Shown here: positions 42,364-50,778 of the stretch, piece by piece
Layout: every line of letters begins with the position of its first letter
How positions within the stretch are numbered: the stretch's first letter is position 1
Made by a program: the position numbers and the translations under genes
DNA from: Candidatus Peribacter sp.
GTDB lineage: Bacteria > Patescibacteriota > Gracilibacteria > Peribacterales > Peribacteraceae
Length of the DNA: 64,000 nucleotides
Direction: 5' to 3'
NCBI GenBank assembly: GCA_018652955.1
Contig: JABIBA010000001.1
Span: 1 to 64,000 of the forward strand
Notes under the pieces: generated by a model
What the model saw: only the letters and a program-made list of their open reading frames with translations
What the model was told of the DNA's origin: nothing
Databases searched by the model: none

Positions 42364-44574
42364 CTAAATCAGTGTAAATAGCCACGGGAAGAAGGACCAC
42401 CAGCTCTTTCCTGGCTTAAAGATGAGTTCTTCCTTGAGGAACCAGTCATGAAGCGTTGTAAAGCGATCTGAGTGCAACGAGAGGGCTCCTAGCTCTATTC
42501 CCTTTACCTCTTCGTGATAAGCAAAAGCGTAGTACGGTGAGTAGAGGAAAATCGCTGGTACATCGTTTTTAAGAGTCTCTTGGAGCTCTGTCAGAGCGTC
42601 ATTGCGCTCTTTGTCATCTCCTGTCTGACGAATAACTTCTAGCAGTCCATCAGCAGCAATCGAGGTGTATTGAGAGAGGTTGTAGGCATCTATACGAAGA
42701 TCAAACTTACTATCAGTGAGCTTCTGCATTCCAGAGCTATGCCAGTACGGATACGCATCAAGGTTATCCAGAAGAGACTGGCCAAAGAGGAACACGTCAT
42801 ACTCGCGTGCAAGAAGCTTATCTTCAAACTCTTGCTTAGTCTCAGGAACAATCACACCAACATGTACACCAAGCTCTGCCCATTGAGCTGCAATACCTTC
42901 TGCAATAACTCGATACTGTGGAGGTGAAGGGCTTGTGAGAAGTGTAAGCGATAAGCGATCTCCTACATCGTTAACACGAATGTCTTGTGGATCTGTCGAA
43001 AGCCTTTTGCGAATCATTCCTTTTTCTAAGAACAAATCTGCAATAGTAATGCGCTCATCTTCACTAAGTACATCAGACCGTGTACGAGTCGTAATAAACT
43101 TTTCAACGAGATCTTGCTCTACAGACGCAAGTTTATACATACGGCCGTTTGCTGTGCGCCATACATAAAATGAATCTACAGGGTCTCCATTTTCATCAAA
43201 GAGTCTTACAAGATTATTTCCAAGTGTCAGCGCTCCCGTTCCGCCATGGGTTGGAAGACCGACTATCCAAGAGCCAGTACTTGTTGGGTGCTGCTCTACT
43301 GGTAGTCCATTTATAGTAGAACCAATAGGCGCATCTACAAGTGAACCTGTTACCGTAAGAATGGCACCAGTATCAAGTAGTACAATCGGAGCAATTTGCA
43401 ACGGACCTACGCTATTTGCTTCATGAATTTCTAACAGTCGTTGCAGTCGTACTTTTTCTGGTAGGTGCCAGTTGGATTCAAAGAATGCACCTTGGGCCGC
43501 TGCTGGATCGTATGTGTATCTCCAGTCAGCAGAGTCGAGCTCCATAAGAGGGGTATCAACAATAAGTGATTCATTAATACTTTCTGTGAGCTTCTCTTTA
43601 TTCGTTCCAAGCTGAAGTCCGATACGCAATTTAGGATCTTCGAGAATTGCATGGTCTAAATTAAAGAAGAGAGCCACATACTGTGGGAGTGAATACTGCA
43701 CCGCTTCAAATCTTCTTGGTACCATGTGTTGACCACTATCATTACGAGGTACATGGCGAATACCATCTAGGTTACGGATGTCTGCAAGGAGTGTTGAGTA
43801 ATCTGGGAAGATACGAAGAATAATTTGCTCTAGTCTATAGTCAGGTTTTATAGGTCTGTTAAATCGCTCAAGAGTAATTTCTGTAGAGAGCTCTGTCTGC
43901 ACTAAGCTCTTAAACTCATAGGGCCCTGCACCAACTGGGTGAAAGCCAAAGTCTAGTGCTTGCTCTAATTTGGCAATAGGGACTCCTGCGAAGCTGTTTT
44001 GCGGTACTAGTCCTAATGTTAGGTTACTGGCGAAGAAGCTGTAGGGTTCTTCGAGTCTAAATTGAACTGTGCGAGTATCCATTTTCTGAATGTCTACTCC
44101 TAAGAAGTTTTGCTGCAAGATCGGATTTGGAAATTCAGGATCTTGGATAGTCTGGAATGTGTACAACACATCATCTGCTGTTACAGGATGTGGATTTTCT
44201 TTTGTGCTGTCGTGCCACACGATTCCTTCTTTAAGTTTTACAGTGTAAATACGACCTTCGTTACTGACTAGAAGAGATGCGAGATCATCTTTTATATTTT
44301 TGCTCTCTGGGTCATATTTTAAAAGCCCTGGTGTTACGAGTGACAAAATATCTTTATTTACATCGTTTTGAACGGTAAACCATGGGATGAGCGGTTGAAG
44401 CTCTCCAACTGATCCTTCTATATACGTACCTCCTGCGGTTGGAACGGTTACGGTATTGGATGCATGGAATTTACGAAGCAAAAAGAGCAGCATAAAGAAG
44501 AACACCACAGCAAATATTCCAAGGAGTGTCCTTTGATTGAAAGCAGCCGATTTGCGAAAATCACCATTATCCAT
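42364..44574 (-). CDS. Membrane-anchored family 5 solute-binding protein (peptide type) with an inserted domain
   Basis: The 736-residue product has an N-terminal membrane anchor (about 17-35) in place of a lipobox. An SBP_bac_5 domain follows, with LVTPGLLKYDP, IVWHDSTKENPHPVTADDVLYTF and GAGPYEFKS. The family binds oligopeptides for ABC uptake. About 130 residues (about 375-505) interrupt it; they contain ILTVTGSLVDAPIGSTI and look like a small beta-sandwich (IPT/TIG-like). The fold then resumes with LLTSPSPPQYRVIAEGIAAQW. No permease or ATPase gene is nearby; it follows secG by 15 bases. Such orphan proteins in CPR may serve surface binding or secretion, which is inference. Confidence 0.82.
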   Translation of the reverse strand: MDNGDFRKSAAFNQRTLLGIFAVVFFFMLLFLLRKFHASNTVTVPTAGGTYIEGSVGELQPLIPWFTVQNDVNKDILSLVTPGLLKYDPESKNIKDDLASLLVSNEGRIYTVKLKEGIVWHDSTKENPHPVTADDVLYTFQTIQDPEFPNPILQQNFLGVDIQKMDTRTVQFRLEEPYSFFASNLTLGLVPQNSFAGVPIAKLEQALDFGFHPVGAGPYEFKSLVQTELSTEITLERFNRPIKPDYRLEQIILRIFPDYSTLLADIRNLDGIRHVPRNDSGQHMVPRRFEAVQYSLPQYVALFFNLDHAILEDPKLRIGLQLGTNKEKLTESINESLIVDTPLMELDSADWRYTYDPAAAQGAFFESNWHLPEKVRLQRLLEIHEANSVGPLQIAPIVLLDTGAILTVTGSLVDAPIGSTINGLPVEQHPTSTGSWIVGLPTHGGTGALTLGNNLVRLFDENGDPVDSFYVWRTANGRMYKLASVEQDLVEKFITTRTRSDVLSEDERITIADLFLEKGMIRKRLSTDPQDIRVNDVGDRLSLTLLTSPSPPQYRVIAEGIAAQWAELGVHVGVIVPETKQEFEDKLLAREYDVFLFGQSLLDNLDAYPYWHSSGMQKLTDSKFDLRIDAYNLSQYTSIAADGLLEVIRQTGDDKERNDALTELQETLKNDVPAIFLYSPYYAFAYHEEVKGIELGALSLHSDRFTTLHDWFLKEELIFKPGKSWWSFFPWLFTLI

Positions 44575-44589
44575 AAAAAAGACTAACCC

Positions 44590-44802
44590 TTAATACACGT
44601 ACCAACGAATTATAGAGAGCGAGAAGAATACCACGCTCAAGTAGATACTTGCCTTAAAGATAAGCTTTTCAGCTCCTCGACGCTGTACAACATTTGCAGC
44701 ACCTGAACCACCAAAGGTAGCAGAGAGTCCTGATGACCTTGTTTGTACAGTAATAAATATAGCAAGGAGGATAGAGACGATGACGTGGATGATTTCTAAC
44801 AT
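44590..44802 (-). CDS. secG: Protein translocase subunit SecG
   Basis: The 70-residue product has two membrane segments (about 5-20 and 50-66) and the family loop with QTRSSGLSATFGGSG. SecG assists SecYE in protein export. TATACT lies exactly 6 bases before the ATG (44809-44814 on the complement), so the mRNA should be leaderless. The solute-binding protein gene follows, probably in the same transcript. Confidence 0.9.
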   Translation of the reverse strand: MLEIIHVIVSILLAIFITVQTRSSGLSATFGGSGAANVVQRRGAEKLIFKASIYLSVVFFSLSIIRWYVY

Positions 44803-44825
44803 GATAGGAGTATACAGGAATGTAA

Positions 44826-44903
44826 TGGTGGGCGCAGAGGGAGTCGAACCCCCGACCCTCTCGGTGTAAACGAGATGCTCTAGACCAACTGAGCTATGCG
44901 CCC
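44826..44903 (-). tRNA. tRNA-Val (UAC)
   Basis: A 78-base cloverleaf has acceptor GGGCGCA/UGCGCCC, anticodon stem UCUCG/CGAGA with loop UUUACAC (UAC), a T-arm with UUCGACUC, and encoded CCA. It lies 23 bases upstream of secG on the same strand. Confidence 0.95.
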
Positions 44904-44956
44904 TTTAAGCTGACCTATCATACTAATATCTGGCTAAAACTCAATAAATAACATGA

Positions 44957-44987
44957 AAAGACGGTCTGCGATGTGCAAACCGTCTTT
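44957..44987 (-). terminator. Intrinsic terminator after the gene at 45012-45467
   Basis: AAAGACGGT (44957-44965) and ACCGTCTTT (44979-44987) pair perfectly, with an inner TGC/GCA pairing, and the minus-strand transcript ends in T's. Confidence 0.82.
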
Positions 44988-45011
44988 CCCTTTCTGCTTC
45001 CAGTCATCGAT

Positions 45012-45467
45012 TCACACAGCAACTTCAAGGTGTGCTTTGGAAAGAGGGAAGGCTCGCATTCGATCTTGCGTCATGTCTGTAGGCAAGCCTGGCATCTTTT
45101 GATGCTTGATCGTCAATTCGACGATAGTCACTGCTTTTGGTGTGACAACAGCTGTGCACCGCTTTGCTTCGAATGGCTGTACACCATCTTCGGAGCGGTC
45201 GAGCTCGACTAAGTCGTCTCCAATAGGAGCAAACGCTGCTTTTAACTCTTCTGTGGTCGCCTCGATCAAGTTGCTACACACAACCGTCGCCTTTCCTCCA
45301 CAGGGTTTGTTTTCGTAGAGAACAAGTCTCTTTCCTGCTTCTTCACAGTGTGCAGCAATAAAGTGGTTGTTTGGCGACTTACTGCTTGTCGTCCAGATGA
45401 TGACTGCTACGCCTGGATCATCTCCAGGGATTTCATCAAAATGCGGGTATTCAGGAATGTCGGACAT
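45012..45467 (-). CDS. Cytosolic protein of unknown function (151 aa)
   Basis: No family is recognised. The product is a mixed alpha/beta protein without signal or membrane segments, with five Cys (AHCEEAG, KPCGGK, VVCSN, KRCTA). It has AAGGAG 5 bases before the ATG, the best Shine-Dalgarno sequence in the window, a leader hairpin (GGGGA/TCCCC, about 45517-45531), a strong terminator and G+C-richer codons. It thus resembles the unit at 37451-37975 and contrasts with the leaderless genes around it, suggesting acquisition from another genome. Confidence 0.6.
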   Translation of the reverse strand: MSDIPEYPHFDEIPGDDPGVAVIIWTTSSKSPNNHFIAAHCEEAGKRLVLYENKPCGGKATVVCSNLIEATTEELKAAFAPIGDDLVELDRSEDGVQPFEAKRCTAVVTPKAVTIVELTIKHQKMPGLPTDMTQDRMRAFPLSKAHLEVAV

Positions 45468-45625
45468 AAGACTCCTTCTTTCTGTAGTTGACTAGATGTG
45501 CAGAGAGGGGAGCCATTCCCCACTCATATCTAATCGTGGTGAGAAATAGCTGTCTCTCTACAAATACGGTGATTTCAAAGGGCTAAATGCGTTATTCTGA
45601 CTAACCTTAGAGGTGTTTAGGATAC

Positions 45626-45654
45626 TTGACAATAGTATTTAAAGTCATTATAGT
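45626..45654 (+). promoter_or_regulatory. Strong promoter for the DUF11/LPPTG protein gene
   Basis: TTGACA (45626-45631) and TATAGT (45649-45654) are exactly 17 bases apart, the best consensus promoter in the window. The leader is about 27 bases. The rest of 45468-45687 has only the hairpin belonging to the gene on the other strand. Confidence 0.85.
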
Positions 45655-45687
45655 AATCGACCTTTTGGACATATTCTCTCCGAAATT

Positions 45688-47475
45688 ATGAAAACTTGTC
45701 GTCTTAACCGCAGCAAAACTATCGCATCAGTGTCACTGATGGGAATGCTCGTAATTACACTTCACAGTACTGTATCTGGACTTCCAGCAGCTCAAGTTAG
45801 CGCTGTATTTACAGAGTGTGCTGATGGAATCGACAACGATCATGATGGACGAACAGACTATCCTCAAGATCCACAGTGCCTCTCACTTCACGATGATTCA
45901 GAAGGACCTACAGGACGTGGTCTTTTTGTTTCAGTATCTGACTGGAAAGATACTATCCATGCAGGTGGAAGTTTGACGTACATCATCTCTCTAAGAACAG
46001 AGCGAGAAGAAGTAATGCTTGCAGATGTATTTTTACAAATGCCTCACCAGACAAACCTCATCGGAACTTCTGATGCAGGATCTCGTAACGAAGAACTTAT
46101 CCGTTGGGAAAACGTATCTGTGTACCCAGGAAGAGTTCGTAAGATTACTGTTACTGTAGAAGTTGACCCAGATGCTCAGAACGACCTTCTTCTAATTGCA
46201 GAGGTTGCAGCTGAAGGAGAAAAAGATACGGACACTACAAGAGTAGAAGAAGAGGACGATGCAGAAATTCGCCAATCAACTCAGATGAATGTATCCGTTA
46301 CTGATGGTAAGAAGTACGCACAGCCAGGTGAAACACTCGACTACCTTGTTGCTGTTCGTAACCCTTCTAACCGTGAACGTGAATATGACCTTCGATTTCA
46401 GATTCCAACAGATACAACTGTTGAGTACGTTGGAGGAGATCACTCAAGTAACCGCAAGGCAATCTCATGGAACGATCAGAAAATCGGACCTCACGGAGCT
46501 CGTGAATACAAAGTTACTCTTCGTATCAAGCATGATGCTAAAGAGTTCTTTACTATTCGCACACACGCTTCTGTAGGAGCAGCATTAGCTGCAGATACAA
46601 CTACTGTACACACAGGAGTTCTTCCTAACGCCATTATCGCTACAACAACAGATGGACTTGAGCAGATTGTTCCAGGTGCACTTGTTACATACGACATTGG
46701 ACTACAAAACGGTACAAACCAACTCGCTACAGAAGTAGATCTTGCAAACGCTCTTCCTAGCTATTTGGAATTCGTTGATGCATCCGAAGGAGGATACTGG
46801 ACAGGAACAAATGTACGCTGGGAAAACCTTACAGTTGCTCCTAGTGGACAGAGAAGCCTAAGAGTAACAGGTCGTGTCCGAAGCGATGCACCTATTGGTG
46901 AGCGCCTTCGAAACCGTGTATCTGTTAACGGATATGAATCTGTCGATACTACAATTGTTTCAGATCAGATTGCTGGATACGGACTAGAAAAGCGAAGCGA
47001 TGTACTAGTATCTAAGAATGCAGACCGTGGCGAAGTACGCCCAGGTGAAAGAGTTGGATACAAAGTATCAGTAGCAAACACTACAGATCAACCACTCTAC
47101 AATGTTCGTGTGCAGGATCGAATGGAGTCAAATCACATCAGAGTGCTAAACGCTGATAACGGTCAGCTCCAAGGAGATAGCATTACATGGAACATTCCAG
47201 TTCTAGAACCAGGTCAGCACTGGGACACACAGTACACAGCACAGATCGATTACAGAGCTCCACACGGAGTAACTATCCCTAACGTAGTAACTGTTAGTGG
47301 AAAGGGAATGAACACTGTATCTCTTGAAGACAGAATCTACACATCAGAAATTGGTGTGATCTCTAACTTACCACCAACAGGAGCAGCATTCGATGCACTA
47401 TTCCTAGGAATGACAGGATTAGCAGGTGCAGCTCAGACTATGATGCAACGCAGAAAGCTACTCAAGAGAGCTTAA
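45688..47475 (+). CDS. Secreted DUF11-repeat surface protein with an LPPTG-type sorting tail
   Basis: The 595-residue product has a signal peptide (about 1-36). A short Ca2+-binding-like module ECADGIDNDHDGRTDYPQD (about 46-65) follows. Four DUF11-type beta-sandwich repeats come next (about 75-550), recognisable by PG(E/A)xLxYxV and (V/I)PxxTxVEYVGG. The C-terminus has LPPTG (about 560), a hydrophobic stretch and RRKLLKRA, a sortase signal. The protein should be covalently attached to the wall or held by its anchor. It has the strongest promoter here, so it may be abundant, perhaps a coat or adhesin. No sortase is in the window. Confidence 0.85.
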   Translation: MKTCRLNRSKTIASVSLMGMLVITLHSTVSGLPAAQVSAVFTECADGIDNDHDGRTDYPQDPQCLSLHDDSEGPTGRGLFVSVSDWKDTIHAGGSLTYIISLRTEREEVMLADVFLQMPHQTNLIGTSDAGSRNEELIRWENVSVYPGRVRKITVTVEVDPDAQNDLLLIAEVAAEGEKDTDTTRVEEEDDAEIRQSTQMNVSVTDGKKYAQPGETLDYLVAVRNPSNREREYDLRFQIPTDTTVEYVGGDHSSNRKAISWNDQKIGPHGAREYKVTLRIKHDAKEFFTIRTHASVGAALAADTTTVHTGVLPNAIIATTTDGLEQIVPGALVTYDIGLQNGTNQLATEVDLANALPSYLEFVDASEGGYWTGTNVRWENLTVAPSGQRSLRVTGRVRSDAPIGERLRNRVSVNGYESVDTTIVSDQIAGYGLEKRSDVLVSKNADRGEVRPGERVGYKVSVANTTDQPLYNVRVQDRMESNHIRVLNADNGQLQGDSITWNIPVLEPGQHWDTQYTAQIDYRAPHGVTIPNVVTVSGKGMNTVSLEDRIYTSEIGVISNLPPTGAAFDALFLGMTGLAGAAQTMMQRRKLLKRA

Positions 47476-47775
47476 TATCTCACTCATAAGATCTACGATA
47501 AGCGAGAAGTTGAGATCAAATGGGATATCGAGAAGTCGTGCAAGGAATGCAACGATAAAGAATGCGAGGAACGCAACGAATAATCCAATGATGGAGAATC
47601 GAATTGTGTGAACTGCTTTCTTAATTTTCTCTTCGTTTCCTGCAGAGAGGATGAATGTAATACCTCCGATGATGATGTACACCAAGCAAAGGATAGATGC
47701 GACAATAAGGCCTAGGGCTACAAAGGTTGCAACAATTTCTAGGATACTTGCGTTTTCAAGAAGATCTCTTAGCAT
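47458..47775 (-). CDS. TrbC/VirB2-like small membrane protein
   Basis: The 105-residue product has two or three hydrophobic segments (about 10-40, 58-80) around a GGITFILSAGNEEKIKKAVHTI loop. This loop, with the following FSIIGLFVAFLAFFIVAF, is the pattern of small TrbC/VirB2 or Mbov_0395-type pilin-like proteins common in CPR. It could form a surface filament or a membrane pore; no conjugation genes are nearby. The 3' end overlaps the convergent surface-protein gene by 18 bases. Confidence 0.65.
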   Translation of the reverse strand: MLRDLLENASILEIVATFVALGLIVASILCLVYIIIGGITFILSAGNEEKIKKAVHTIRFSIIGLFVAFLAFFIVAFLARLLDIPFDLNFSLIVDLMSEILSSLE

Positions 47776-47796
47776 GAGTGAAGGGGGAATGAGCTC

Positions 47797-48066
47797 TTAA
47801 GCAGGCTCGAGTACTTTTAGATTAACACGTTTGTCAGCATTACCGCCAACAATACGAAGTAGCGTTCGAAGTGCTTTGATGGTTTGTCCGCTTTTCCCAA
47901 TCAACTTTCCCATATCACTATCACTAACAGAAACCGTTAGCAGAATGCCCAAATCGTCTTCCTGTTGCTCTATAACGAGCTGGTCTTTATCTTCGATAAT
48001 CTGCTCTAGGACATAGCGAAGAAACGCATATCCTGGGTAATCCGTTGTGGTCGTTTCGTCTGTCAT
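47797..48066 (-). CDS. khpA: KH-domain RNA-binding protein KhpA
   Basis: The 89-residue product is a single KH domain with the GKLIGKSGQTIKALR loop (about 53-67). KhpA pairs with KhpB and affects small RNAs and division in Gram-positive bacteria. The placement 12 bases after rpsP is conserved across many phyla and supports the call. The usual rimM and trmD are missing from this position. Confidence 0.9.
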   Translation of the reverse strand: MTDETTTTDYPGYAFLRYVLEQIIEDKDQLVIEQQEDDLGILLTVSVSDSDMGKLIGKSGQTIKALRTLLRIVGGNADKRVNLKVLEPA

Positions 48067-48078
48067 AACAGTGGTAGT

Positions 48079-48564
48079 TTAGGAGTCTCCTTCTTTTTTG
48101 TCATCCTCTTTTTCTTCTGCTGGTGCCTCTTTCGCAGGCTCTTCTTTCTTCTCTTCTTCCTTTACCTCCTCTTTCTTTTCCTCTTCAGCCGGTTTCTCCT
48201 CTTCTTTAGGCGCTTCTTCAGCTGCTGGTGCCTCTGGGGCAGGGGCAGGAGCTGCGGGAGCTGACTCTTCCTCTACTTCTTTCTTCTTTTTCTTCTTAAA
48301 GTACTTCTCCTGGTACTTTTCCATTCCCTTTACGTCTTTCTTAGAAAGAAGACGCGCTACAGTGTCTGTAGGAATAGCACCATGCTTGATCCAGTGCTCA
48401 ATACGCGGAAGATCAAATTCAAATACTACAGGGTCTCTAGTAGGCAGGTAGTGCCCTAGAAACTCGAGAGACTTACCCTTTGCAGCGTTTGTCCTTTCAG
48501 TCACCACAAGTCTAAATGTGGGATTGTTCTTGTTACCGGTGCGTTGTAGTCGAATTCGAAGCAT
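48079..48564 (-). CDS. rpsP: 30S ribosomal protein S16 with a long charged tail
   Basis: From the ATG at 48564 residues 1-80 are S16 (MLRIRLQRTGNKNNPTFRLVV, LEFLGHYLP, HGAIPTDTVARLL). Residues about 90-161 are an added low-complexity tail of Glu, Lys, Ala and Pro. S16 binds 16S rRNA and is needed for 30S assembly. The tail should be disordered and mainly acidic. The longer frame, 16 residues up, lacks homology. TAATAT lies 4-5 bases before the ATG. Confidence 0.94.
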   Translation of the reverse strand: MLRIRLQRTGNKNNPTFRLVVTERTNAAKGKSLEFLGHYLPTRDPVVFEFDLPRIEHWIKHGAIPTDTVARLLSKKDVKGMEKYQEKYFKKKKKKEVEEESAPAAPAPAPEAPAAEEAPKEEEKPAEEEKKEEVKEEEKKEEPAKEAPAEEKEDDKKEGDS

Positions 48565-48623
48565 ATAAATATTAAGCCAGCAGAGTTTAGGTTCTCTAGA
48601 GGCCCTTAGCAAGAGAAAGAGTC

Positions 48624-48926
48624 TTAATTTGCAGTATTCCCAGACCTTGTAATGAAGATATCATCAATATTTATGCCCTCATGAGTGTTGATATACCCCA
48701 AAAGCACCTCTTTTACCTGAGAAAGCTCCTGAGAGGCAATTGCATGATCTGATTCAATGACTATTGTCGTATCTGACTTCTTAGAGACTGAAAGATATGA
48801 CGTGTATTCAGGAAGATTTTCTTCAATCCACTGAGCAGTAAGAAATGTGACATAGGAAGCCCCAGCCTCATCTTTGAGACCGCGTTTATTGAGTACCCGA
48901 GGAATGAGGTTCGAGAGTTTATCCAT
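48624..48926 (-). CDS. DciA-like (DUF721) protein
   Basis: The 100-residue product has the DUF721 plan: an N-terminal helix (LIPRVLNKRGL), an AQWIEE helix, a beta strand with a hydrophobic core, and a final strand after YINTHEGINIDDIFITR. DciA loads the replicative helicase DnaB in bacteria without DnaC. The start at 48926 (ATG) was chosen by alignment to the usual domain; it overlaps the end of the glycosyltransferase gene by 8 bases, so translation is probably coupled. Confidence 0.62.
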   Translation of the reverse strand: MDKLSNLIPRVLNKRGLKDEAGASYVTFLTAQWIEENLPEYTSYLSVSKKSDTTIVIESDHAIASQELSQVKEVLLGYINTHEGINIDDIFITRSGNTAN

Positions 48927-49950
48927 GGAGAGCGCTTTGAAGTATAGCAGAAATTTGATCTGCAGACTTTTCCCAATCATACTTTTGCTCAGGTATGTCT
49001 GATTGCTTCGGCGGATTTCTAAAAGCCATAATTAGTGACTCGTGAGATTCATCTATTAACAGAGCATGATCTCCAGCAACTTCTGGGATTGCAGAAGCAT
49101 TCCTTGCGATAACAGGACATCCGCAAGCTCGAGCTTCAAGAATCGGCAAACAGAATCCTTCATACTCAGAAGCTGTTACAAAACAAGCTGCTGAAGTATA
49201 AAGTGCAGAGAGTTCTTCATGTTCGACACCTAAGAGAATCCGAGTAGTATCACAGATTTGTAATCTATCAACTTCTTTACCATTGGTCACAATAATTAAC
49301 GGAGATGTAACACCGCTCATTATATGAGCATCTATAAGCTTTTGTACGTTCTTATGCTGCTTTGCAGCACCTACGTATAAAAAGTATCCAGGTGTAAGGT
49401 CGTAAAAATCAAGAATATCTTTATCTTCAGTTTTACGAAAAGCTTTATCAAACCCCTCTGTCACTACCGTGGCTTTTGAGGAGTGACTATTTCCGTACTC
49501 AGATAACACTTCAGATTTCGTAAATTCACTAACACAAATAATGTGAGACGATTTTGCGACTGCTCGTCTCATCAGTGACCTATAGGCGACTTGTTTGAGC
49601 TTAGAGGTGTTATTTGGAAACCTGTGCAAAATAAGATCATGAATAGTGACAACATAAGGAACAGGGCACACATACGGAACATTAAAATGCGGAGAGTAGA
49701 GAAGATCGATACCAGAACGTTTAATTGTAGCTGGAAATTGTACCTGTTCAGCAACTGAGTAATGCGGATACGCTGTTTCTACAAGTTCGAATTGCCCAGA
49801 TAACTCTTTAATCCAATCTTCTGAAGTAGATCGAACAAACAAAACATAAGGAGAGCCTGAGCTAAGAAGGCCTTTAACAATATTTCGCGTATACGTACCG
49901 AGACCAATGGACTCAGAAGCAAACCGACAATCGATTCCAATACGCGTCAT
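48919..49950 (-). CDS. Family 4 glycosyltransferase
   Basis: The 343-residue product has the GT-B fold of family 4: an N-terminal IGIDCRFASESIGLGTYTRNI loop, YVVTIHDLI, and a C-terminal donor-binding domain with YVGAAKQHKN and ASEYEGFCLPILEARACGCPVI. It should transfer a nucleotide-activated hexose to a glycan, lipid or protein at the membrane. Another family-4 gene lies at 53776-54816. TATCAT is 7 bases before the ATG, and the promoter is shared with prmC. Confidence 0.9.
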   Translation of the reverse strand: MTRIGIDCRFASESIGLGTYTRNIVKGLLSSGSPYVLFVRSTSEDWIKELSGQFELVETAYPHYSVAEQVQFPATIKRSGIDLLYSPHFNVPYVCPVPYVVTIHDLILHRFPNNTSKLKQVAYRSLMRRAVAKSSHIICVSEFTKSEVLSEYGNSHSSKATVVTEGFDKAFRKTEDKDILDFYDLTPGYFLYVGAAKQHKNVQKLIDAHIMSGVTSPLIIVTNGKEVDRLQICDTTRILLGVEHEELSALYTSAACFVTASEYEGFCLPILEARACGCPVIARNASAIPEVAGDHALLIDESHESLIMAFRNPPKQSDIPEQKYDWEKSADQISAILQSALHG

Positions 49951-49968
49951 CTCCAGTATGATACCTGC
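49951..49968. promoter_or_regulatory. Shared bidirectional promoter of a glycosyltransferase gene and prmC
   Basis: Eighteen bases separate the two ATGs. They contain overlapping TATGAT (plus, 49957-49962, 6 bases before the ATG) and TATCAT (minus, 7 bases before the ATG), a near-palindromic arrangement like nfo/cca. Confidence 0.55.
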
Positions 49969-50748
49969 ATGGACGTTAAAGAAGCACTCAAGTCATCGGG
50001 AATTGATGGGCTAGAAGCAGAAGTGCTCCTAGCACATGCTCTAGGCAAAAATAGAGAATGGCTAATGGCGCACCCAGAAGAAGAAATTGACCAAGCTGAG
50101 TACGAAGTTCTTCTAGAACGCAGAAAGACGAATGAGCCAGTTGCGTATATCACAGAAAGCCAGGACTTCTATGGCAGGGATTATTTTGTCGATAACCGTG
50201 TACTTATTCCAAGAGATTCAACAGAGCGAATCGTAGATCTTGCGCTAGACCTTCTAAAAGATCGTGAGGATTGCGTACGGCAAGTTGACCTTGGAGTCGT
50301 TGGTTTTGCGAAAGTATTCGGTAACGTATCAGATGTCCACACCGTAGTAGACATTTGCACTGGCAGCGGATGTATCGCAATTACCTTAGCGCTAGAGACA
50401 GATATGAATATTATTGCTACTGATATTTCTCAAGATGCACTCGATGTCGCGAAACGTAATGCAAAGACACACGGAGTAGAAGATCGAATAGATTTTCGAC
50501 TAGGCAATTTAACAGAACCAATACAAGATCTTGAAGAACCGTTTCTTGTCGTTACCAATCCACCATATGTTCCAGACGAAGATGAGCTCATGGAAGATGT
50601 AAAAGATTTCGAGCCTCACCTCGCTTTATTTGGAGGTCCTACAGGTAGTGATCTTGTTGTTCAAATTTACAACAGTTTGCAACAAAACAACGCATGCAAA
50701 GGCTGTGTTATAGAGTGCAGAACTACTCATCTTGATTTTCTTGCATAA
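49969..50748 (+). CDS. prmC: Peptide chain release factor N5-glutamine methyltransferase PrmC
   Basis: The 259-residue product has the N-terminal helical release-factor-binding region and PVAYI, then the SAM site VVDICTGSGCIAITLAL (about 125-141), FRLGNL and the NPPY catalytic motif VVTNPPYVPDEDEL. It methylates the GGQ glutamine of RF1/RF2. The C-terminus is about 20 residues shorter than usual but the core is intact. The start has TATGAT 6 bases upstream. Confidence 0.93.
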   Translation: MDVKEALKSSGIDGLEAEVLLAHALGKNREWLMAHPEEEIDQAEYEVLLERRKTNEPVAYITESQDFYGRDYFVDNRVLIPRDSTERIVDLALDLLKDREDCVRQVDLGVVGFAKVFGNVSDVHTVVDICTGSGCIAITLALETDMNIIATDISQDALDVAKRNAKTHGVEDRIDFRLGNLTEPIQDLEEPFLVVTNPPYVPDEDELMEDVKDFEPHLALFGGPTGSDLVVQIYNSLQQNNACKGCVIECRTTHLDFLA

Positions 50749-50778
50749 AGTTAAAAAGTAGAGAAGAGTATACGGTCT

